Of a DNA stretch of 64,000 bases, positions 23,198 to 36,900 are shown one piece after another. Within the stretch, counting starts at the first letter, position 1, and each line of letters opens with the position of its first letter. Under the pieces are notes generated by a model, which ran no database searches, was not told the DNA's origin, and saw only the letters and a list, made by a program, of their open reading frames with translations. Location of the stretch: contig OZ024894.1 of NCBI GenBank assembly GCA_964017195.1, positions 5,544,347-5,608,346 of the forward strand. Reading direction: 5' to 3'. Position numbers and translations under genes: made by a program. Origin of the DNA: Siderastrea radians (lineage: Eukaryota; Cnidaria; Anthozoa; Scleractinia; Rhizangiidae).

Positions 23198-26100
23198 TTA
23201 ACTAGAACTATCATCAACATCAAAATCTCCTAAATTTCCACATTGATCTTCTCCAGAGTCCTTCTCACGAGCATACAGCACAAAGAAATAAAAGTGAAGT
23301 AACAAGTACACGGCTACGACACTGGAGGTAACCATCACAAATCTCATAAAAGCGAGTTTTGTTTGCCGAGCTCTAGCCTCCTCGTCTTCATCATCCCAAG
23401 TCCCATCGGATCTAAAACGCCCAAGGGGACGTTTCTTTTCGACAACTTCTTCAAACTCGATCTTTTTCGCAGTGTTTTCCCCGGTGGGTGTTTCGTAAGC
23501 CTGCCAGGCTTCGCTAGTGGGGTCTGTGTGATGGACAGAGACATCATCATTAAAAGGCTTTTAAAATCACAGGTCTCATATACGGTACACATTTCCATTT
23601 GAAAACGGCAATGTTTAAGCCTTCTGTTTACAAGGGAACGATTAGTAAGGGATACTTCGAAAACAACCATGATTCCAGCCCTTATAGACACCTTTAAAAC
23701 ATAAGATCTATATTTTTTAGAAAACTGTCACTTTTGCCATAAAAACAAAGGTGACTTACATGTAAGCACCATTATTGAATGAGAAGCACACGTGTACATA
23801 TGGAGAGGACTGTAGTGTCAACTGTAAAAGTAATGGTTTTCAATGAAAAAAGCCTACCTTTATCGGACTTGTTGACTCCATTAACTGTTCCATTAACATC
23901 ATCTTCAAGTTCAGCATATGCTAAAATTAATGCCTTCTGCTTCTCATTCAGGTACCTAAGAACAAGAACAACACGGAAGTCCTCAGTATACTTTGGCTAC
24001 ATGTATATCAGAAGAAATTTGTTGCGGAGCAATAATGTAGGTCTGCGAATTTGCCTTCACTGACTAATCAGTCTTATAGTACAACGCTACTTTTGGCGTG
24101 CTTCTTCCATTGGACGAAATCGATCAAGTGACGCGATAGTGTCTCTCCTCAGCGGCGCCTATCAGTGCATAGTGCCCGTTTGTGGCAATTTTCGCTCAAA
24201 ATTCAGCGTTTTACAATAAAAGCAATTATGTCCTTCTGTCTCAGGCCCTATGTGTAATAGGTTCCCTCGGAAATTCGATGTTCAAACTTCATATCAGCCC
24301 GAGAACGTTTGTTGTGAACATCAAATTTCCGAGGGCAACCTATCACATGATAGTGCCTTCGACAGAAGAACTCTATTGTTTAATTAGTAGATATTCACCA
24401 AGGCCCATTGCGAATGTGAAATATGTCTGGCTACATCTCTCACTCTTAAGGACAGTGCGTCTTAATACAGAGGTATTTTTGCAAAGGTTGTGTCTATGGG
24501 GAAAAAGCAGATCTTAGCAAGACCTACTGGAATCCAAAAAGCAAAATGCGGGTAACGAAGTATTTTTCAGAGACAATTAAGCAACCATAATTTTAAAAAA
24601 GGCTTTAAAATACAAAGAATGTATGGCGTTTTCTTTCCAAATTCAAGCTCAATTATTGGTGAAAAATGCGTTGTTACCCCCAGTTTTCTTTTTGGATTCT
24701 GATAGCCCTTGCTGAGATCTGCTTTTTCCACACAGTCATAAACCACCCAAGAATACTGTTGTATTAGTAGGCGAATTCCTTAAAAACCCTGAATATCTCG
24801 GAGATGCGCAGAACCTGCAGTGCATGCGCAGTAACAAAAGGGGGCACCGTACTTAACTAACTACTTATAGACAGCAAACGTGCATGTATCTACCTCAAAA
24901 CAGTAACTCTATTTTACTTCCATCACGTGTGTTTTCAGCCCATGGAACCATTTAACGAAAACAATTACACTGTAATTTAACACATCAATCGAAAAACAAA
25001 CTTGACTTCATACACCATACTCTAATTGTTTACGAGGCTGTTTAGAGTCCCTTTTTTTCGGTGAGGTGGCAGGGATTGAAATTTAATTGAATGCTTTCAA
25101 TGGCCACCATAAGTTTTGGTACTCACTGATATCAAAAACAAGATGGCGACCAATTGAAGGCATCCGATCTCCACAATCTCGCAGAGAAATAGAAGACAGT
25201 AAACAGTACATATTTACAGTTTACAGAAAATCTGAAACTGATGTTCACATGACTTACTTGGGTATATGTATTTTAAAATTAACGATATGGTCTCCTTTCC
25301 CCATGCCATTGAGTCTCGGGATGCCACGACCTGACAGGCGCAGCTTCTGATGCGATTGAGTTCCGGAAGGAATCTTCAGTTCAATTTCTCCATGAATACC
25401 AGGAGCCCGGATTGTTCCTCCAAGAATCGCCTACAAATCAACCATAGAGCCAGTCAGTTAACAAGCACGCCCATGAAAGGAAATGAAAGTTTCTATTGGG
25501 ATGGGCTATTACTGGCCCACAAGTCAGCTCGGTGCACCAAAATCTATGTTCGATTGTCCAGGACAAGTAGAAGTCTAAATCTGAAAAATACTCTTTGACT
25601 CAAGATGGATGAGCACTTTCTGATCTTGGAGTATTTCTGATCTTGCAGTTTACCAAGAGATTCTTACTGTAGACAGAGAAACATACACTGTAAACATAAC
25701 TAAATTTTTTTCTACAAAAAAACATGCGTCTCTAATTCCAGTAAATGATGGGTAGAATCTGTGACTTAAGTAGAGTATTTAAGTCGAAGAAAATACGTGT
25801 ACTGTTGCACCTTTTTCAATTATGTGATGTTGCGTTTTCAGTGTTTTTGACAAGCACATTTGGGTCTTGGACAACTAAATTCTCTCTAACGGTTGTCCAA
25901 AGATCAAGTACATCACTTCATTTTTCTCTTACCCTGCAAGTGGTACACCTGTACTTGAATAAAACTTTGATTTACAGATGTACAACGTATGATAAAAAAG
26001 TATGCTATAATTGCAATGTTTGATAATAGGATATCTTACCTGTGTAAAACTTATAGTGACTGTAGAGCTAACATTCACGCCGTCTCTTTCAAATATTTTA

Positions 26101-27903
26101 CTCTCACCAACCTGAAACCACAAATAACACTCATAAGTATATACCAAACTGGTAGATAGTGTTTTCACGTGCTCTGATTGGCTGCTCAAACTCGGGATAC
26201 TATCTGCTATTCACCTCCCAGCATTTTTCTGGAAATCGCATGCGAGTTTTCCCTCATTTCTCAGAAAAAAAGAACTATTTGATGCTGGCTATCCACTGGT
26301 TTGGTATATGCAATTATTCACCTCAGTGTCAGTGAAGAGTGGTTGATGTTTCCCTCGCTGCTTGGCAAATGTCCACCCCTATTCACTATTCACGTTTTAT
26401 GCCGGGTTGAATAAACAGCTTTAAAGAAAAAAACAAAACAAAAAGAGAACAAACCCTAAATGTCACAAATAGTTCTCCAGCTGCAACTGGTACTCTAACA
26501 GTCTGGCCATCCTCAACTCCTGAAGTATAAAAGAATGGGGTAAAAAAATTAATGTATTATCCATGAGCATTTATAGCAACTTGAAGAAGTGACAGGAACA
26601 CCTATAAAATAATAAGAAAGTAAATATTTCAATCTTTCCAGCCAAGCTGTTGACAACTTGCTGCAACAAAGAAGAGCACAAAGCTTCAGGGTTCAGAAAT
26701 CCCTTTTTTTAAGTCCCTTTACAGTCAACCTTAACAAAATGCTTTTTAAATTCCTTTACTGTTGGGATTTAGTTGACAAGGCTAAAGTTACAGGTAGGTT
26801 GCTCTCTTAACCCTTTAAGCCCTAACAGTGACGGAAATGAAATTTCTCATTACATTATCACTACTTGTTCAAACATCCATGTGATGAGAATAAAGAAAGT
26901 GATCACCAAGGATAAGGTGTCTCGATATTTAGACAAATTCTCCTTACTAGTTCCATAAGAAATGTATGGAGATCAGTAAGGAGAATATGCATTTTTAAAT
27001 CAGGGCTTTAAGGGTTAAGCAAGAGGGGAAGCCAAATGGGGTTACTGCTGGTGACATTATTTTTGTCCAGTGGTGCAATGTACAATATCCTGATCTTTTA
27101 CATACACAAATTTAAAACACATGTTCACAATCCAGACTAATGTTCAAGAGTGCTTTTAATATCTTCACTATTCAGTATTGGGATTTAGTTTAAAATCATA
27201 TGAAGATTAGTTTGGTCTCTGGGGTGGCAGCAGGAGGGGGTGTGGGGTCACACTTTTTGAACTTGACAGAGGCACCTGAAGACAGATAGACCACTCAATA
27301 GTGTGCGGTTTTCAGGGTTTTATCTGGAACAGGTTATACAATTTCAGTAATTGCAGTCTTAAACAAATTATCTTTAGGAAATGTTGAAGTTACAAAATAA
27401 ATCAAATAGGCAGAACTTTTGCTCTTTCTACTTTTCAGCATTTGCCTTGACATCAGCACAACTACAGAAAATCAAATATGTTGCCAATGAAAAAAGTTCA
27501 ATATTACAAAATCTCCCCATGAATGTCCTAAACACTACAGGATCACAAACGATGCATTCTGTCTTAACAAGTTCCAGAAATTAGAGTTACCCGGGACCAA
27601 CTGGCACCTCCCTATCCAAACTTCTCCTTTGTTTAATAGCTCCCAACCCTCCCCAACGTGGAGGCAGCATGGCTGAGTGGTTGGGGCGCGGAACTTGAAA
27701 TCCGGAGGTCCCAGGTTCAAGTCCTGCTCTGAGCACTAGCTGGAGATGTTCTCGGAAGACCCAAGTTCAACTCCTTGGCCATGCTTGTAAATAGCCAGCT
27801 GGTTTGCCTCCCACCAGTTGGGGTTCTTAAAGCTATTATGTTTATTTGGAGTATTTCTTTCATTGACCCTGAAAAGCCCCTCTCGGGGAGTGGTCAATTA
27901 AGA

Positions 27904-27948
<45 letters not shown>

Positions 27949-30900
27949 CATTATTATTATTATTATTTGGTGCTCTGCTGTACCTGCTGGAACCGGGATT
28001 GTGATTGTTTTGGTTTCTGTAACCTTTCCTTTTCCCCGGCACTTCTTACAGGGTGTGTTAATGAAGTGACCTTGCCCACCACAACGTCGACAGGTTGACC
28101 TCATGTGGAAGAACCCAGTATTTACTGTTTCCTGTGAATGCAAGAATTAAGGTGGCAGCATTTAGTAACCCAAAAAATCTGTCTGGCCAGTTTAACTTAG
28201 AATCTCCATGTAACTTATAAAGGGTCTGATGTCAACAACATTTAAATGTTTACAGTAATCAAATGTGGCAGTAGTAACACAAGCAAAGTTCCATGGCTTG
28301 TGGTTGCTCCTGCTATGGCTTAAAGAAACGAGGGAAGTGGGGAAATCATGGATGACATGTATATAGGTTTGAACAGGTTTAGAAAGGTAGTGGATGCAGA
28401 GACAAGGCTGTCCAGAGTGATTGAGAAGGTTACATGTATACTTGGAATATTTTAAGGCCACGATGCAGAAGGAAAATACCATGGCTGAGAGCAGGATACA
28501 GAATATTATTGAACCCTATGGCAAGAAGTGGGGGGGGGGGGGGGTGTCAAAAACAACAGAAACCATGTCTCATGTCTACTTGTAACATGCCATTGTGGGA
28601 TCACTATGAGGATTGTGAGAATTTAAAGTGGGATCAGTATGAGGATGCTGAGGGCTATGAGGATTCAAAGTGGGATCAGTATGAGGATGTTGAGGACTAT
28701 CAGGATTCAAACTGAGATCTGTAAGAGGATTCTGAGGATTCAAAATGAAAGTGAAGGTTGCATCATTACTGGGCCACTATTGGGGAAAGAGTGATGATGA
28801 CAAAAATTTTTTGGGTCAGTAATAAAAGTAAGTTAGAAGCTGAAAATTTCACTCTATTCAGACTCATTTTGACTACATGCAGTCGAGTGTTAAATGAACC
28901 CTTAAAATGATCATGACTGTGAAATGATCTCTAACTCCAAAATGATCCCCACTTTCTGTGAAATAAAATAATAAACAGAATACCTCTCCGGTTCCTTTAC
29001 ATGTGGGACATCTAGAATAAGTTGTCCCAGGCTCCGCTCGTTTGCCATCACACCGGTCACATATCACTTGTGTTCTTGCTGTTATGTCTTTGTTACAACC
29101 CTTAGCTGCTTCCATGAAAGACAGGTTTAAAACATGCTGCAAACACAAATGGAAAATGTCCACCTTGGCATGACATGATCGTTAAGGCTGATTTGACAGT
29201 ACGATTTTTGCTTACAACTTTCCAATGCAACTTTTGTAGTGCACGCAGCTCGTATCAAGCAAAGATCGTAAATAACTCGTCATTCGAACATTTTGATTGT
29301 TTGATTGTGACTTCGACTTAAAACCTTTCTTTTTTAAATCCTACGATATTTTTTTGTGTTGTGTGCAACTGTCATGAAGATGAGTTACCCCTGATTTAGA
29401 TGGTACGATTTGTGTTACAGACATTACGTGAGCAAGTTGCATATAACAGTTGTATTAGCAAAAAATCGTACCGTCTAAATCCACCTTTAGACACCACGAA
29501 CAGCTTGGCAACCAAATCGAAAAAGATACATGTAAAGAGTGAAGTGTTTATGTTGATCTAAGTATAAATAAATAACCTGTGACCATTCTGACAATTCTTT
29601 GTCAGTTCTAATAAAAAATGTCAGATTCTGGACATTTTCCTGATTGGTTGAGAAACAATACTTTCATTGGCAATTGACATTTTTGGTTTGAGCCTTGTGT
29701 ACATGTGTACATTCCCTGCTAATAGCAACTCCACTTGAAGTAAATTTTGATGGTCTTATACACTGCTGTTGCCTAGACTGGTTGCAGATAGTTTAATTCA
29801 CTTTAATTTTGCCTGGTGGTTGAAATAAACCTGCATCCAAACCTACAGTAGTCTGCATCCAAATTACAGTAGTCCAAACAACTGAGAGAACAGATGATCA
29901 GAAAAAAAAAACAAAAGAAACAATGACTTATACACTGCAAATCCTCTATTAACTTTACCCCCACTCTCTGAGAAACCCACTGGTTTTTTTTTCTACATTA
30001 CCTGTTGTGCTTGACTAAACTCTTCAAAACCTCCAGCACCAGTGCTAAACCCAAATGGACTGTCCCGTCCACCAAAGAAAGATCTTAAGATTTCTTCAGG
30101 ATCTATTCCTTGTCCAAATGGACTGCCAGCACCATATGGGCCAGCACCTTAAGAATAAAAATTTATTAGCTATTTTATCATGCCTCTAGTCACAGACTGT
30201 TGGTTGAAAATTGCACGATAAAATATGAAAAGCTTACACATAGGTTTGTGGATTTTTGATGACTATGTTGAAAGTGTGGCTGTCAAGGGCAATTCAGTCT
30301 GTTAGTTTAAAACCTTCAAACAAAAACTGTTTGAGTAAGAAAAGTTCAAGTTACTGGGAGGGGAAACTGCTATCATTTGGAGTTTTATCAGCTTAAGGAC
30401 GGTGCATCCTAATACAGAGGTATTTTTGTAAAGGTTATGACTGTATTAGAAGGAACCTATTGGAATCTACAAAGGAAAAATGAGGGTAGCCATGCATTTT
30501 TCAAAGATAATTAAACAACCATAATTCTAAAAACCTTTAAAATATAAGAAATGTACGTGGCATTTTCTTTCCAAAGTTAAGCTCAGTTATCTCTGAAAAA
30601 TGCGTAGTTAGCCCCAATTTTCTCTTTGGATTCTGATACCCTTTGCCAAGATCTGCTGTTTCCACACAGGCATAAACCGCACGTAGAATGCCAGGGCTAA
30701 AACTTAACTTCAGTGCTTGGTCGCCACTCGGGCCAGTATCCCTGAATTCTTAGTGGCCCAGGCCAAAATAAAGTAGCCCTCAAATTTCCTCTACTAACAC
30801 GAAAAAAAATTAAACCATTTTTACTCGAATAACCGCCTCACGGCTGTTTGAGCCCGTGTTTTTTAGTAGGGTGTTCGACTGAAACGCCAAAAGAAATTTG

Positions 30901-33900
30901 CTTGATCTTAACTTTGTCTTGTCTCGCCCTTTTAATAAGCAGATATCACATTTTTTGGGCAAAATCAATGCACCAATGCCCCTCACGTGAACTTTTCTGC
31001 CTGGAAGTAGAAAGACGCTTTTCACTTAAACATGGACTTTTAGCAAAATTTAACCAAAAAATGGGGAGCTTTCCTCGCTGAACAAGAACACTAGCTTCTC
31101 TTTATTTTGAACGATTTTTTATTTTCTATTTTAGTTGTCTCCCGTTGCGCCTGGATGTGGAGAGAACAGCGAAATTTCCACTATCTATTTTTTCTTATAT
31201 TAGCAGCCATCTAGTTTGCTCTTACCGCTCTCAAAACAAATAATATGAAAAAAAAAACAAAGAAACAAATTAAACATCTTCTTTCGTTAACAATTCCCAC
31301 AACTAAATTAATTAAATAAAAATAACGTATAGTGTAAGAATGAAACATAATGTTTAATTAGTAAATAGGTGATTATCTCTATTATTATTGTTATTATTTT
31401 TTCCTGTAACTAAGTGTAAGGAAGTATTTAATTTTTTCCATGTAATAGTAGCGTTAGTGTAAGTATATGTAAATGAGTGTGTAAATATAGTACTTATGTG
31501 TAAGTAAAGTAAATGTGTGGAACTGTAAGTGAGATAGAGTATGTAACAGTAAGTGTAAGTGTATGTAATAGCATTCAATAAAATAATAAAAAAAAACAAC
31601 TTTGTCTTGAAAGCTCACATTTGCCAATGTACTGTTGAAAAATTGGATTTGCCAATGTACTGTTGAAAAATTGGTAAAATTGTTATAATACTAAAAACTC
31701 TGTTTGTCTGTGTTGGGGATCATTCGTCTCGTTCTTGTTTGCTCTTTTCTTCATCTATAGCCTCTGACTTGGTCCTTAAACTCCCAAAGAAAAACCGGAC
31801 CATTATTTTCCAAATATGGACAAAACGATCTTGTCAACGTCTACAAACTTCAGTATCACCATTCTAAGTTTCTTTCGATTGCTTTTGAATTCAGGTGAAA
31901 GGTAAGTCTACTACATTGAGCAGTATTGAGTGACTTTGCCGATATTCATGTTTGAAAATGTACCGCATTGAACTCTGGGTATGTCTGGATTCTCGTGTCA
32001 GTAAAATCAAAATGGCGTCTACATAACGGAGCGATCTAAAAACTCGATCACGAACGACTTTGAATTTTGCGCTTTAGAACTAAACTTTTACTACAATTGA
32101 TGAACTTAGAGTTGAGGAAAGAAAGGAAAGAACATTTCATTTTATTGTTATTGCTACTCTTTTCGCACTTCTCAAACCTCAACTTTTAGTGGCCCTGGAC
32201 ACTTTTTAATCGCCACAGGCGACCGTGCGACCGCCAAGTTTTAACCCTGGAATGCATGCACACTAACAAAAAGGTGGCATTGTCCTTAATAACTACAAGA
32301 CAGTGGCAGCATGTTACTTGCAGTTTACTAAAATTAATAAAGTTATGATCAAAGAATTAGGTTCTTTTACCTGCTGCCCCTCCAAAATCTGCTGTTCCAA
32401 AATTGTCATACTGTCTCCTCTTGCTATCATCACTGAGAACCTACCAAAGGCAAAGATGTGCCATTAAGATTATTTTTCAATAGAGGAATAAAGAATACAG
32501 CAGTGCTCGACCTTAACTTTTTAACAAACTAGTCCTTGGGCTAGTGAGGTGTCAAATTTACTAGCCCACAGACATCATCTGGTAGCCAACCCCTGAATCG
32601 TCGGTCCCGATGTTTTTTTCCGCGTAATAGACCCAGGGAAAAGCTGCTTTCCATTCGGGATGAAAATGTTGAGCACGTGCTTTCGCGGTGTTCGAGTTGG
32701 ACTCACTCGTCTTCTTGCCAGAATTTTCTGCTTCTGAAGCGATTTGTTTGCGTCATCTTCTTTCTCAGCATCATTCGGTTTCCGCTGCTTTTTAAATTTG
32801 GGGGGATTATCACCAGGAACTTTATCGAAGAACGAATCTATTCTCTTCATGCTTGATCAAGCGTGAGCAATCGACAAAATCCAAGATGGAGGTCTGTCCA
32901 GTCCGTTAACTACTGGGTCCCACTAGTGCCCAGTCTTCCTCATAATTTTAGGATTTTGACCGATCGAGCGGATCTCGTTTGTTGCGGGTGAAATCCTGTG
33001 TGTTCTATTGTCTGGCTAACACTTGGAATTATAGTAAAATGTGAGAAAAGCTATTTCGTCTCTTTCTAGTTTTTCTTTTCTCTTTTGCGAACTCCTGAAC
33101 CTGTTACATTTTTCTTTATTATCTTTCCAACACCACCTCTAATGACACAAGCCCAGTGACCAGTAGTTCTTAATTTCTACTAGTCCAAAGCCAAGTTTTA
33201 CTAGTCCCGGACTAGTGGACTACCGCTAAGGTCGAGCACTGATACAGCCAAACCTCTATTAACCTTTTTAGCCACAATAGAGAAAAGCATCTGATTTTGG
33301 CCTCACAATATCACTACTTGATCGAGCATACAGGTCATGTGAATAAAGGCAATGATCACCAAAGATAAGATGTCTTGATTTTTACACAAATTCTCCTTAC
33401 TAGTTCCATTAACAAAATGTACGGAGAACAGTAAGGAGAATACGCATTTTCATATCAGGGCTTAAACATCCTCTATTAACCCTTTAGGCACCAAAAATGC
33501 ACAAAATAACGGAAGGAACATTGAAGAGAATTTCATGAAAAACCAAACTTTATGACATACAAAACATGAATGAAAAAGTGTACAAATGTACCACTGACTC
33601 TTACCACAATATGAAGTGAATCTCTCATGAAGATATTTCATTTCAAATTGTAGAATCAATGCCAAAATTAGACATCTCTTGTGGATGTTGTTCAAAATGG
33701 CAAAAATGCTGCTCAGAAAGCTCTAATTTCCATTTGTGTGTGCCTTGTTCTCCATTCACCTCATCGAAACTGGTGCTCATTTTGTCTTTCAAACATATGC
33801 TTTCAGATGCATAAATTAGTTTTCCACATAAGGAATGTAGAGCTAAGAAAAACATACAGTTTAGGTTCTAAAAGCCTACTCAGTTTGGCCAGAAAACTGG

Positions 33901-36900
33901 CCATCAGCAGTGAAACCACTGAGCAGTCAGTTTAAAACTATCAAAAAACTCCCTCCTTATTTACTGGTAACTATTCCCATATAAAGTGGTCACTTCTCTT
34001 ACGGAATTTGAGTCTGAAAGGTAAATGTATAGAGGTCAGCACAGAGGAAGGGACTGGTGGTCCCTGCACCAAGTTGCACACACCGCCAAATGAAGAGAAT
34101 ACTCCAAAGACAAGTCCCATGTAGAGTTTACACAAGGGGAGCGGTTCTGGGAACAGTCCCATGTTGGTTTTTGATTGGTTGGCTTTTTATTTGGTCTCAG
34201 GGACTAGTCGCAAAAACAGCACAGATGAGAGCACAAGTACAGTTTAAAGGGACAAATTGTTAACTTGTCCCTTTAAAGGATCCTAGTCAGGAACGCCTGT
34301 TATTGTTTTGATCTGAAATTTGCGATCAAATTACTCGTCGAACGTGACAAAACGTCAACAGTTCAACTGGTAAAAATATAAATTGTAGCTTGAAGCTGAA
34401 ATTTCTTCGCTTGTTTTTGATTTTCGTGCCAGTAAAAGGGCTTTCGATTATTTTCAGCGCATTTTGGCGGCTGTCCAAAAACCTAGAACTCAAAGAATGT
34501 TTGTGTTCGTAAGCCGGCCAGCCTCCCAGTTAGCCTACCCAAAAGCAAACTATATTCAGCGAGCGCTCACGGAATATGATTTACAAGCGAAACTAGAATC
34601 ATAAAGGATTGGAATCTTGTTTAATTGGGTATTCTTAACTTTCCCATCACCATAAAACACAAAAGGCGAATGCACGGAGGGCAAAAATGTTTCCAAAACT
34701 CACTCGATCACGCCGCTCTAACCACCGCTCCGAGCCGCATTTAGTTTTAATTAGTGCTAGATAAAGCGAGAACATTTCACATTCCTTTCAAATAGAAGAA
34801 ACTCTTTTGTTAATAGCTTTTATTTTCTTTGTTATCATCGCACAGGATGGATATTCATTTCAATTTTCAAAATACATGAATTGCCATGAAAACAACAAAA
34901 CGAACTGCAGCTAGCTAAGGTGTTGACTGCGGCTAACAGATCTGACTTACAAAGATTCTGTTCGCAAACCATTCTTTCTACTCCTTTCCTGCAATTCCAG
35001 GGATAAGTTTATGGAAAAAATCGAACTGTTGTTCTTAGGCATCGAAGGCTTGAAGCTGTCGCTTTGGCATCGCTACCGGCACTGCAGAGCGAGTCCCGTC
35101 GTCACATTTAGAAGACCAAAACATTTCAGTGCGTGAAGAACGCGCACCGTAATGAAGTAAAATATCGGCGAATAAGCTTGACCAGCATTTCAATGTATTG
35201 GATATCTTTTGCTTGACTAGTGCAATAACCAAGAAGGTTCTTGAATAATGATTTCTTTCATAAGCTTGACTGTTTTGGTACTGCCACGCAAAGGAGAGCA
35301 TAAACCGCTTAGAGTCCTGGCGTTGCCTCGCACATTTCACGAGAAAAATAGCAAACAACACCAAAATAACCAGCCAGATGTAACCGCTATTAATTTTTTA
35401 AGGCCAAAAAAGTGAATGAAGGCCAAAACTGGCCGTATTGGTGCGGATGTAGCCGGATTTCAATTCACTGTGAAAAAATCCTGATTTTAGATGGCATAGA
35501 AAATGGCGGATTTCTCACTTGATGCGCGCAGAGCACTGTGGGTGACTAGGATCCTTTAATTGCAACTTTTAACTTAACAAATTTGAGGAAAACATACCTC
35601 ATATGCCTCACTTATCTCCTGGAACTTTTCAGCTGCACCAGCAGTTTTGTTAGTGTCTGGATGATATTGTTTGGCCAACTGAATAAATAGAAAGGGCATT
35701 AATTAAACTTAGCTCAGCACCAAAAGAAGCTTAAGCTGTGGATGCAAAGTTCAAAGCAGTGAAATTTACCAGAGAAATTTAAAACAAGTCAATAAATAAC
35801 CGACGCAAAACTAATGATGACTTAACTACCTTAAAGTTGTTACCAATGACAGCTATGTAGTATTCACACAGTTTTCAGAACATTGTCTCATTGTACATAT
35901 ACATGTAAGCAAAATGCAGAAGGAAATATCTCTGTGCTCTGTAACATAAATATGAACTAACTGTACATGATGATACAGTGTGTATCATCATTTATACAAT
36001 TTACATTGTCTTTCCTATGCCTATCTGGTGCCAAAAGTTGTTTCTAAGGAAGCCAGAGTCAAATTCCATATCCTGGACGACAAACGAATGTCAAATTCCA
36101 GCCAATGGAGTAACTGTCTCTGTGACAGTCAAATAATAATTAGAGTATCAAGCAATGTAAAAATCCCTACCCACGTGACAGCTTTCTATGTCAATTTACT
36201 TCCTGAGGATAGCCCGCCTCCCCTCCCACCCCACCCAGTGCTTAAAATTGATAGGTGCATTACAATCACAAAAGATAATATTTGCTTCTATATGTACTCA
36301 CGAGGAACAAATCATTGCCTTCATATATGTCATGACACCAAAAACCATTGTCCTTTTAAAGTTGAATCTGTGGCTATCATGTTTCGGGGAGAAATACATA
36401 ACTTTTAATACATGTAAGCTTAAGCTTAAGCAGTGGGGGTAACCACTCAGGAGTACTCACATTGAAGTATGCTTTTTTAATTTCTTTTTGGTCAGCGTTA
36501 GGTGATACTCCAAGAATTTTATAGTAATCTTTTCTGTTCGTTGGATCTGTTGAATTGGAAGAAAAAGAAACGAAGATAATGTTTCGCCTTACGTAATTTA
36601 ATTTCACGAAGCAAAATAACCAACACGTGGAACTGTTTTTATATCGATCGTGCTCATTTCAAAGACATTTACCCCGTCTACTCACCTGAAGTGTGAAATT
36701 CACGACCATGGGAAGAAATAACTCCAATAAAAGAAGGCTTTACCTTGCGCACTGGTGCTGAAAACATGAAAATCCAAAATTAGTAAGCTTAAATCACTCT
36801 TCGACGTAATAGACATGTGCTGTGAGTGACACATAAACAGCGAATTCTAACCAGTAGCGAAGAAAATTCCACCCTTGCTCGAGCCAAGGAAGAAAGCGTT

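Larger units (their letters stand above)
30393..32289. mobile_element. MITE with AAGGACNGTGC ends, copy 2, split by an insertion
   Basis: Left part 30393-30691 and right part about 32250-32289 together correspond to the copy at 24446-24856. Between them lies a 1.56-kb CAGGG-ended element. It lies in DNAJA3 intron 5. Confidence 0.7.

Noticed and set aside
27663..27735. Functional tRNA-Ser gene
   Set aside because: tRNA-like boxes are present, but the acceptor stem does not close well and the unit continues into a SINE body and tail.
27860..28143. Frames rich in poly-Asn, poly-Ile or poly-Tyr
   Set aside because: They are translations of the SINE (ATT)n tail running into a real DNAJA3 exon.
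35035..35364. Minus-strand 109-codon frame
   Set aside because: It lies inside a TTAA-flanked transposon and shows no recognised domain, so it is not called as a host gene.
36677..36767. DNAJA3 start at the ATG at 36767
   Set aside because: That ATG lies in the polypyrimidine tract before CAG at 36758-36760. A better Arg-rich start with matching phase lies at 37011.
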